The position numbers and the translations under genes are program-made. A DNA stretch of 64,000 bases, taken from positions 27,441,189 through 27,505,188 of the forward strand of contig NC_092286.1 in assembly GCF_036320965.1 (NCBI RefSeq), in the 5' to 3' direction. Position 1 is the first letter of the stretch; each line of letters begins with the position of its first letter. Below are positions 56,121 to 64,000 of this stretch, piece after piece. The DNA is from Panulirus ornatus. Taxonomy: Eukaryota; Arthropoda; Malacostraca; Decapoda; Palinuridae. A model generated the notes under the pieces. That model was given only the letters and a program-made list of their open reading frames with translations, was not told where the DNA came from and searched no databases.

Positions 56121-57625
56121 CTTTGGTTTTGGAAATGAGATGTTTGAGGACAATATGTGGTATGAGGTGGCTTGATCAAGTAAGTTATGAGAGGGTAAAA
56201 GAGATGTGTCATAATAAAAAGAGTGTGGTTGAGAGAGCAGAAGAGGATGTATTGAAATGGTTTGGTCACATGGAGAGAATGAATGAGGAAAGATTGACAG
56301 AGAGGAAATATGTGTCACAGGTGTAGGGAACGAGGAGAAGTGGGAGACCAAATTGGAGGCAGAAGGATGGAGTGAAAAAGATTCTGAGCGATCGGGCCCT
56401 GAACATACAGGAGGCTGAAAGGCGTGCAAGGAATAGAGTGAATTGGAACGATTTGGTATACCGGGGTTGACATGCTGTCAATGGATTGAACCAGGGCATG
56501 TGAAGTGTCTGGGGTAAACCATGGAAAGTTATGTGGGGCCTGGATGTGGAAAGGGAGCTGTGGTTTTGGTGCATTATACATGACAGCTAGAGACTGAATG
56601 TGAACGAATGTGGCCTTTGGTTTTGGAAATGAGATGTTTGAGGACAATATGTGGTATGAGGTGGCTTGATCAAGTAAGTTATGAGAGGGTAAAAGAGATG
56701 TGTCATAATAAAAAGAGTGTGGTTGAGAGAGCAGAAGAGGATGTATTGAAATGGTTTGGTCACATGGAGAGAATGAGTGAGGAAAGATTGACAGAGAGGA
56801 TATATGTGTCAGAGGTGTAGGGAACGAGAAGTGGGAGACCAAACTGGAGGCGGAAGGATGGTGTGGGAGGCAAGTTGTTAGAAGCAGTTAGAAGCAGAAG
56901 CAGTGAAAAGTTTTCATCAAGGATATAAGGCATGTGTAATAGTAGGAAGAGAGGAAAGTGATTGGTTCCCAGTGAATGTAGGTTTGCGTCATGGGTGTGT
57001 GATGTCTCCATGGTTGTTTAACTTGTTTATGGATGGGGTTGTTAGGGAGGAGAATGGAAGAGTTTTGGAGAGGGGCAATTATGCAGTCTGTTGTGGATGA
57101 GAGGGCTTGGGAAGCAAGTCAGTTGTCGTTTGCTGATGATACAGGGCGGTTGCTTATTCGGGTGAGAAACTGCAGAAGGAAAAATTGGCAAAGAGGATAT
57201 GTGTGTCATTGGTGGAGGGAACAAGAAGTGGGAGACCAAATTGGAGGTGGAAGGATGAAGTGAAAAAGATTTTGAGTGATTTGGGCGTGATCATACAGGA
57301 GGGTGAAAGGCATGCAAGGAATAGAGTGAATTGGAACGATGTGGTATACCAGGGTTGACGTGCTGTCAGTGGATTGAACCAGGGCATGTGAAGTGTCTGG
57401 GGTAAACCATGGAAAGTTTTGTGGGGACTGGATGTGGAAAGGGAGCTGTGGTTTTGGTGCATCATACATGACAGCTAGAGACTGAATGTGAACGAATGTG
57501 GCCTTTGTTGTCTTTTCCTAGCACTAACTGGCACGCATGCAGGGGGAGGGGTGGCGAAGGGAATGAATAAAGGCAGCAAGTATGAATTATGTACATGTGT
57601 ATATATGTATATGTCTGTGTAAGTA
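55634..57625 (+). repeat. Rearranged tandem copies of a LINE C-terminus, unit about 494-495 bp
   Basis: TTGGAAATGAGATGTTTGAG recurs at 55634, 56129 and 56623. Units run from the C-terminal CLRTICG codons through stop and 3' UTR to GGCCTTTG. The third unit breaks off at about 56855 into RT motif B codons (SFHQGYKACVIVGREESDW, GLRHGCVMSPW) and at about 57178 jumps back to the C-terminus (KRICVSLVEGTRSGRPNWR), then the 3' UTR up to 57625. Confidence 0.88.
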
Positions 57626-57627
57626 TA

Positions 57628-57868
57628 TTCTTTTTTTTCTTTCAAACTATTCGCCATTTCCCGCGTTAGCGAGGTAGCGTTAAGAACAGAGAACTGGGCC
57701 TTTGAGGGAATATTCTCACCTGGCCCCCCTTCTCTGTTCCTTCTTTTGGAAAATTAAAAAAAAATAATGAGGGGAGGATTTCCAGCCCCCGCTCCCTCCC
57801 CTTTTAGTCGCCTTCTACAACACGCAGGGAATATGTGGGAAGTATTCTTTCTCCCCTATCCCCAGGTG
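57628..57868 (-). mobile_element. SINE-like element, near full length
   Basis: In plus orientation: T-run, CTTTCAAACTATTCGCCATT, TCCCGCGTTAGCGAGGTAGC, GAACTGGGCCTTTGAGGGAA, CTTCTTTTGGAAAATT, GGATTTCCAGCCCC, TAGTCGCCTTCTACAACACG, GGGAAGTATTCTTTCTCCCC, TATCCCCAGG. Inserted at the TGTGTAAGTATAT microsatellite of a LINE 3' UTR. A LINE body follows after GTGTATGTATATATA. Confidence 0.9.
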
Positions 57869-57879
57869 TATGTATATAT

Positions 57880-58909
57880 AGGTGCAATTGGAGGGATGTC
57901 TGATCATTATCTTGTGCAGGCTAAGGTGAAGATTTGTATGGGTTTTCAGAAAAGAAGAGTGAATGTTGGGGTGAAGAGGGTGGTGAGAGTAAGTGAGCTT
58001 GGGAAGGAGACTTGTGTGAGGAAGTACCAGGAGAGACTGAGTACAGAATGGAAAAAGGTGAGAACAATGGAAGTAAGGGGAGTGGGGGAGGAATGGGATG
58101 TATTCAGGGAATCAGTGATGGATTGCGCAAAAGATGCTTGTGGCATGAGAAGAGTGGGAGGTGGGTTGATTAGAAAGGGTAGTGAGTGGTGGGATGAAGA
58201 AGTAAGATTATTAGTGAAAGAGAAGAGAGAGGCATTTGGACGATTTTTGCAGGGAAAAAATGCAATTGAGCAGGAGATGTATAAAAGAAAGAGACAGGAG
58301 GTCAAGAGAAAGGTGCAAGAGGTGAAAAAGAGGGCAAATGAGAGTTGGGGTGAGAGAGTATCATTAAATTTTAGGGAAAATAAAAAGATGTTCTGGAAGG
58401 AGGTAAATAAAGTGCGTAAGACAAGGGAGCAAATGGGAACTTCAATGAAGGGCGCAGATGGGGAGGTGATAACAAGTAGTGGTGATGTGAGAAGGAGATG
58501 GAGTGAGTATTTTGAAGGTTTGTTGTATGTGTTTGATGATAGAGTGGCAGATATAGGGTGTTTTGGTAGAGGTGGTGTGCAGAGTGAGAGGGTTAGGGAA
58601 AATGATTTGGTAAACAGAGAAGAGGTAGTAAAAGCTTTGAGAAGATGAAAGCCGGCAAGGCAACAGGTTTGGATGGTATTGCAGTGGAATTTATTAAAAA
58701 AGGGGGTGACTGTATTGTTGACTGGTTGGTAAGGTTATTTAATGTATGTATGACTCATGGTGAGGTGCCTGAGGATTGGCGGAATGCATGCATAGTGCCA
58801 TTGTACAAAGGCAAAAGGGATAAGAGTGAGTGCTCAAATTACAGAGGTATAAGTTTGTTGAGTATTCCTGGTAAATTATATGGGAGGGTATTGATTGAGA
58901 GGGTGAAGG
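57880..58909 (+). mobile_element. LINE-A copy truncated at both ends
   Basis: From EN end (GAIGGMSDHYLVQAKVKICM) to RT (KLYGRVLIERVKG), then it stops at 58909 within RT. The 3' loss means a later deletion, because retrotransposition keeps the 3' end. The frame is open 57767-58648 (including SINE-derived codons), one base lost near 58640 (AAGCTTTGAGAAG for AAGCTTTGCGGAAG), then 58645-58992. Confidence 0.88.
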
Positions 58910-59352
58910 GGAAAAGTGCTACCATCCATTCAGAGAAGGCAGCAACTTGCATGATAAATCATATATATGAAGTCATCTACACGGTTGAATGACACAAACG
59001 AGAATAAAAAGAAGGCTGTAGACTTTTACATCCTGTGGCCTAGAAATGATAACATCATTGCTGAGTGAAGAATGCTGATTGGTTGGTGCGTGGACTCAAG
59101 GTGAGCTACAGACCGTCAATGAATAGGTGATTTGCTTAGGGTGAGAGGCATATTCTTCACCAGAAGGCAGAGGGATTAAAAGATTACTAAAACATAGGGA
59201 TCCTATAGATATTCATGGGGCTTGAGGGACAGATTGGATTTGGAGAGAAAAGAATCATATCATATCAATGTTTTAATTGTTTTGATTTCCAAAATCACAG
59301 ACATTTTAGGTGTAACATCTGGAAGTTAAGTATAAGAATCACTGCAGTTTAC
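58910..59352. other. Intron 1 sequence, nothing recognised
   Basis: Unique DNA between the truncated LINE and the exon 1 donor. No open frame of note. Confidence 0.5.
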
Positions 59353-59545
59353 CTGGAATCATGAAGTGATCCTGATGCACTTCTCCCAGTGTTGCTGAGA
59401 GTACTGGATCTACAAGTAGCTGCTGCTGTTTGGTCATCGTTGTTACCACCGGCTAAATTTGCTACAGAACCAAACACACGTTTCAGCTTCTTCATATCTG
59501 CTGCATGTTAGGAGCTGATTTAACATCATAATCAGGATCCTTAAC
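59353..59545 (-). CDS. Ankyrin-repeat host gene, exon with probable start codon (exon 1)
   Basis: Minus strand: pyrimidine tract and acceptor CTTTTTGTAACAG end at 59546; donor CCAG|GTAAAC at 59353/59352. ATG at 59495-59493 has a G at -3 and an in-frame TAA five codons upstream. It opens MKKLKRVFGSVANLAGGNND, then a Thr/Ser-rich stretch (TCRSSTLSNTGRSASGSLHD), 47 codons plus AG, which phases exactly with exon 2. An acceptor at its 5' end implies a further upstream, probably non-coding, exon. Another frame (VKDPDYDVKSAPNM) is open in the first 50 nt, so if one base were missing near 59500 the exon could be internal; I favour the start. Alone, the exon lacks a recognisable domain. Confidence 0.75.
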
Positions 59546-60636
59546 CTGTTACAAAAAGAAAGGCTATTTTTAACTTGTGCGAGATAGGTGATAATCTGTT
59601 ACAGTTCTGATGATTTTCTTCACATTATTTAACATACAAACATAGCCATAAAGGGAAAGTACACAGCATTACTTGACTTTTAGAAAAAGGAAACTGTGAT
59701 AAATCTATGTTCTGATTTCCTTTTAATAAAAACTAAGCTTTAAGCCCAAGTTCTTTTCTCTATTTTGTGATGATGGTTTTTCTTAAGATGGGTTGCTTTT
59801 CAAAGTTAATGAAACGGCTTCCACATCATTCTGAAATTTAGTTGTCTTTTTACAACCCATCTTCACTGTCATCCAACTTATATGTCAGACAATATCATAA
59901 AAGAAATACAGTGTGAACACTCAATGCTAGATGTCCATCTCTCACTGACAAAAAGTTATGCATGAGATCCTTTATGGGAGGCCATCCTTTAACAACCATG
60001 AAAACATCTTCATCTAGACTTCATCTAGGAGATGCAGTTATGGGAGATGCCCAAAACCAATTATCTAAAGTAAGACATAAACTAATTCTAAAACCTAAAC
60101 CTGATCTAAATGAGTTATGAAATCTACTAATATTAAGTCAGCCAACCTGGTTCCTGATTCTGTAGATTTTATGAACTCTAACAGTTCCAGAGACACCATA
60201 AAATAATAATAATAATAAAAGAAGGCAGAGGTTATTTTGCTAGCATAATGCCAGTAGTGACAGTAATGTAACCAATAAGGCTAGGAGGTCCTGCTACAGT
60301 GGTAGGCTTGAAATTGGAAAAAAACGAATTTCAGTGCTTCAGGTGGACACTATTTTTCTATGGTATCCAAGTCTCACCTGCAGTCTCATAGTAACCTCAT
60401 TATTACATCCTTAGGGTGGAACTATGGGGAGGCACTGTTCATCTCCATCAGCGCAATAGTAGTAGTAGTTTTCTTTTTTGAACACGAGAAACATTTGAGG
60501 TGTGCTGTAGTTTTTAGTTTTTTTGGACAATCTGGGAGCCCCACTGCCTCTGGGAAGCACTACATTGGAATTTCCCTCTGCCAGTAACCTGTCAAAGGTG
60601 ACACACAAAAGGCTAAGAAGTGGCACTGTAGTCTAC
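59546..60636. other. Sequence upstream of exon 1, no gene recognised
   Basis: AT-rich, with a short (AAT)n run at 60204-60218. A 75-codon open frame (60360-60587) has no protein-like features. No promoter motif can be supported. Confidence 0.4.
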
Positions 60637-60639
60637 CAA

Positions 60640-62635
60640 TTATGCTGAGGAGCAAAAGGGATGAGCAATTGAGGGTGATGACACTGCAAATGGAGGGAGC
60701 TTGTGGAGAAATTTAAGTTATAGTTTGGGTGTGCTGGGATTGGGGATACCCATATCCTTAGGCAGGGTGCATGGAGTGAAAATGTAAATGATGAATGCAA
60801 GTTATGGGAGGGCATGGAAGAAGCGTTACAGAAGGGAATAAATGAAAACTATTTGGGAAAAAGGAAATAAGGATGTGCAATTCTGCTGTCATAAGAATGT
60901 GGGAGAATGTTGCAAAGGATGGACAGAATGGGGCATGAATAGTGTGGGTAAAAGGAAAGATTGGAAAAGTGAAGTATGCATGGTCATGCGTATGTGCAAT
61001 AGTGAATATAAAGGCTGTGTTAGGGAATGATGAAATGAAGTGTTTCTAAAGAAATTAGAATGACTGTATAAATGGCATGAGATGGAGAGAAAGGTGGTTG
61101 TGATGGGTGATATGAATGCAGAGGTGGGATGTGATGAAATTGGCAAAATATTTGGTAAATAGGGAGTCCCTGGAGTAAATAAGAATGGAAGTTATCATGT
61201 GGATGTCTGTGCTTAGAAGGGTTTATTCCTGCAAATACCTTTATTCAGCACAAGATGATCCACAGGTATACATGGTTCAGAAATGATGGAAGAGAAGAGT
61301 GAAAAGGTTTGGTTGATTATGTGGCAGTGGATGAAAGATTGAGAAAGGCCAAGCTAGATGGTACAGTTATGAGAGAACTTTTTGGAGACTGACCATTTTG
61401 TTGTTCTTGGGGTGATGATCAGGGAGAAGTGGAGACATGGTGTAAGAAAGAATGGAAGGAGTATGAAAGGAGAGTGACTGAGAGTATAGATGGAAGTCCA
61501 GTAGATTTAGGGACACAGTAATGTGTGAATGAGGTCTGTTAATGGCTGTAGAATTAGTAGTTGGAAAAAGATTATGATATGAGGATAAAAAGGGACATGC
61601 ATGGTGGATAAAAGAGATTAGAAATGCTCTGGACGAGAAGAAAAAACATATGGTAGATTGCTTGAAAGAATATACCAGTGGAAGTTCAGCAAAGGAGGAG
61701 AGAAGAATGTAAGATGTGAAAGCAGATGTTAAGAAACTGATAAGAGTAGATGAAAATTTTGGAGAAAAGTACAGTAAAAAGTTTAGAAAATATAAGAAAT
61801 TGTAATGGAAAGAGATGAAGAAGGGAAGAAGTGATGAAGAGCAGAAACATTTATGTCATAAGTAAGGAAGGGGAGTTGCAGAATAAAAAGGAGGATTTGA
61901 AAGGAAGACAGAAAGAGTCTTTTGAAGAACTGTTCTTGTGGAAGATGAGGCAGCTGTTGTTACATGCTTGGGTATGGAGGATAGAAAGAAGAGGATACAA
62001 GTGCAAGGGCCTATAGTATAAAGGGAGGTACAAAGGGTGATAATGAGGCTGAAGGTAGGAAAGAGACATGGAATGGATGGGATTATGATAAATGCTGAAG
62101 TATGGAGGAGAAACTGTGAGAATGTGTGATAAGGTAGATACATCTGTAGTTTGTCATGGAAACAAGGTTGTGCCTGAGCATTGGGCGAAAGCTATTACTG
62201 TTCCTTTCTTCAAAGAAAAAGGTGCTAAGAATGTGGTGCTAAGGATTTAAGTACAAATTATAGGGGAATAAGACTGTTAAGTATACCAGGAAAAGTCTGT
62301 ACAAAAATGTTGATTGATCGAGAGATGGACGTGACTGAATGCAGAATAAGTATAGAACAAGGGAAAGGTAGGGGTTGTGTGGATAGATTTTTGTGGTGAA
62401 GATGACATGGAAAAGTATCAAGCAAAAGGTAAGAAATTATATGCAGCTCTTGTAAGAGTTAAGAAGAATGCTTTATGGGATGTGTCAAGGATACATGGGG
62501 TAGGGGGACAACTGCTGGATGGTGTGAAACCCTTCTATAGGGCGAATACATGTATGTGTAAGAGTGAATAGAGAGTTGAGTGAAAGATTTGGTATACATG
62601 TAGGTGAGAGGTAGTGCTGTGTTGTCACTGTAGCT

Positions 62636-62636
<1 letters not shown>
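60640..62636 (+). pseudogene. Ancient RTE-type LINE of a separate lineage, EN to RT
   Basis: Plus-strand pieces: VVVMGDMNAEVGCDEIGKIF (EN GDxN), NKNGSYHVDVCA, GLVDYVAVDERL-type near 61310, later IRLLSIPGKV, MLIDREMDVTECR, GRGCVDRF, VKKNALWDVSRIHGVGGQLL, DGVKPFYRANTCMCKSE, FGIHVGER. The order equals EN, linker, and RT up to the region before motif B. Stops and shifts throughout. It differs strongly from A and B. Interrupted at 62637 by (TA)n and a young LINE-A. Confidence 0.72.

Positions 62637-62715
<79 letters not shown>
62637..62715. repeat. (TA)n microsatellite
   Basis: About 75 bp of pure TA followed by a T-run that is the poly-A tail of the next minus-strand LINE. Confidence 0.95.
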
Positions 62716-62729
<14 letters not shown>

Positions 62730-63544
62730 GCTTTCTCGCTGTCTCCCGCGTTTGCGAGGTAGCGCAAGGAAACAGACGAAAGAAATGGCCCAACCCACCC
62801 CCATACACATGTATATACATACGTCCACACACGCAAATATACATACCTACACAGCTTTCCATGGTTTACCCCAGACGCTTCACATGCCTTGATTCAATCC
62901 ACTGACAGCACGTCAACCCCGGTATACCACATCGCTCCAATTCACTCTATTCCTTGCCCTCCTTTCACCCTCCTGCATGTTCAGGCCCCGATCACACAAA
63001 ATCTTTTTCACTCCATCTTTCCACCTCCAATTTGGTCTCCCTCTTCTCCTCGTTCCCTCCACCTCCGACACATATATCCTCTTGGTCAATCTTTCCTCAC
63101 TCATTCTCTCCATGTGCCCAAAACATTTCAAAACACCCTCTTCTGCTCTCTCAACCACGCTCTTTTTATTTCCAAACATCTCTCTTACCCTTACGTTACT
63201 TACTCGATCAAACCACCTCACACCACACATTGTCCTCAAACATCTCATTTCCAGCACATCCATCCTCCTGCGCACAACTCTATCCATAGCCCACGCCTCG
63301 CAACCATACAACATTGTTGGAACCACTACTCCTTCAAACATACCCATTTTTGCTTTCTGAGATAATGTTTTCGACTTCCACACATTCTTCAAGGCTCCCA
63401 GAATTTTCGCCCCCTCCCCCACCCTATGATCCACTTCCACTTCCATGGTTCCATCCGCTGCCAGATCCACTCCCAGATATCTAAAACACTTCACTTCCTC
63501 CAGTTTTTCTCCATTCAAACTCACCTCCCAATTGACTTGACCCT

Positions 63545-63545
<1 letters not shown>
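62716..63545 (-). mobile_element. LINE-A copy, 5' truncated, flanked by (TA)n on both sides
   Basis: Tail T-run, core GCGTTTGCGAGGTAGCGC, short 3' UTR, C-terminal RT. The frame is open 63524-62913 (203 codons, SLNGEKLEEVKCFRYLGVDL to NWSDVVYRG). Ends at TTGACCCTAAATATATA. (TA)n on both flanks suggests insertion into a TA tract or duplication of it. Confidence 0.9.

Positions 63546-63630
<85 letters not shown>
63546..63630. repeat. (TA)n microsatellite between two LINE-A copies
   Basis: About 80 bp of TA with one AA interruption. On the minus strand it follows the poly-A of the copy at 63631-64000 and precedes the truncated body of the copy at 62716-63545. Confidence 0.95.
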
Positions 63631-63639
<9 letters not shown>

Positions 63640-64000
63640 TTTTCTTTTTTTTATACTTTGTCGCTGTCTCCCGCGTTTGCGAGGTAGCGCAAGGAAACAG
63701 ACGAAAGAAATGGCCCAACCCCCCCCCCCATACACATGTATATACATACGTCCACACACGCAAATATACATACCTACACAGCTTTCCATGGTTTACCCCA
63801 GACGCTTCACATGCCTTGATTCAATCCACTGACAGCACGTCAACCCCGGTATACCACATCGCTCCAATTCACTCGATTCCTTACCCTCCTTTCACCCTCC
63901 TGCATGTTCAGACCCCGATCACACAAAATCTTTTTCACTCCATCTTTCCACCTCCAATTTGGTCTCCCTCTTCTCCTTGCTCCCTCCACCTCCGACACAT
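63631..64000 (-). mobile_element. LINE-A copy, 3' end only (runs out of the window)
   Basis: T-run, tail core GCGTTTGCGAGGTAGCGC, short 3' UTR, and C-terminal codons (stop TGA at 63840-63842 on the minus strand, then YRG, RVNW upstream). It continues beyond 64000. Confidence 0.92.

Noticed and set aside
60360..60587. Membrane-like 75-codon frame upstream of exon 1
   Set aside because: The hydrophobic run comes from TAGTAGTAG/TTTT repeats. No homology or signals recognised.

Overview
This is animal nuclear DNA and almost all of it is transposable elements. It looks arthropod, and a decapod crustacean is my best guess. That guess rests on remembered resemblance of the RTE-type LINE tails and long (TA)n/(AC)n microsatellites to decapod genomes, not on a search. 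There are no operons, rRNA, tRNA or CRISPR.

The only clear host gene is on the minus strand: three exons of an ankyrin-repeat protein (59353-59545, 35099-35276, 25719-25916). Splice phases match exactly (47 codons +2 nt | 1 nt + 59 codons | 66 codons) and give 173 residues. The introns are about 24.1 kb and 9.2 kb and consist mostly of retroelements. The gene continues below 25719, but I found no further exon in the window.

The dominant repeat is an RTE-clade-like LINE with one ORF of roughly 1,000 residues: APE-type endonuclease (EN), reverse transcriptase (RT), and a conserved C-terminal region. About twenty full or partial copies lie on both strands. Subfamily A has a short 3' UTR and stops at a TGA just after the codons for YRG. 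Subfamily B has a CGA at that place, a 13-residue longer C-terminus and a long 3' UTR. No copy here is intact; copy 1 (1-3125) is nearest to full length. A roughly 240-bp non-autonomous element, called the SINE-like element below, appears to be built from the LINE's own 5' end and 3' end. Older fragments include diverged RTE copies, CR1/Jockey-like LINEs (30160-32030, 45665-46260, 49370-50600) and a Tigger/pogo transposase N-terminus (44446-44972).

Layout: 1-3.1 kb LINE-A copy; 3.2-6.2 kb unassigned; 6.2-7.4 kb LINE-B copy with a perfect 14-bp target-site duplication (TSD); 7.4-8.0 kb minisatellite; 8.6-14.9 kb nested LINE and SINE-like copies; 14.8-25.1 kb an A-B-A' duplication whose middle (17.1-22.85 kb) is a noisy mosaic of 35.35-46.46 kb; 25-35 kb exon 3, LINE copies, a CR1-like element and exon 2; 35.7-43.6 kb a LINE array containing an exact 2,652-bp tandem duplication; 43.8-51.2 kb older elements; 51.3-58.9 kb LINE-B array; 59.4 kb exon 1; 60.6-64 kb old RTE and LINE-A copies in (TA)n. 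The elements explain each other: LINE copies supply the ends of the SINE-like element, and several copies are joined tail to 5'-truncated body in the same orientation.
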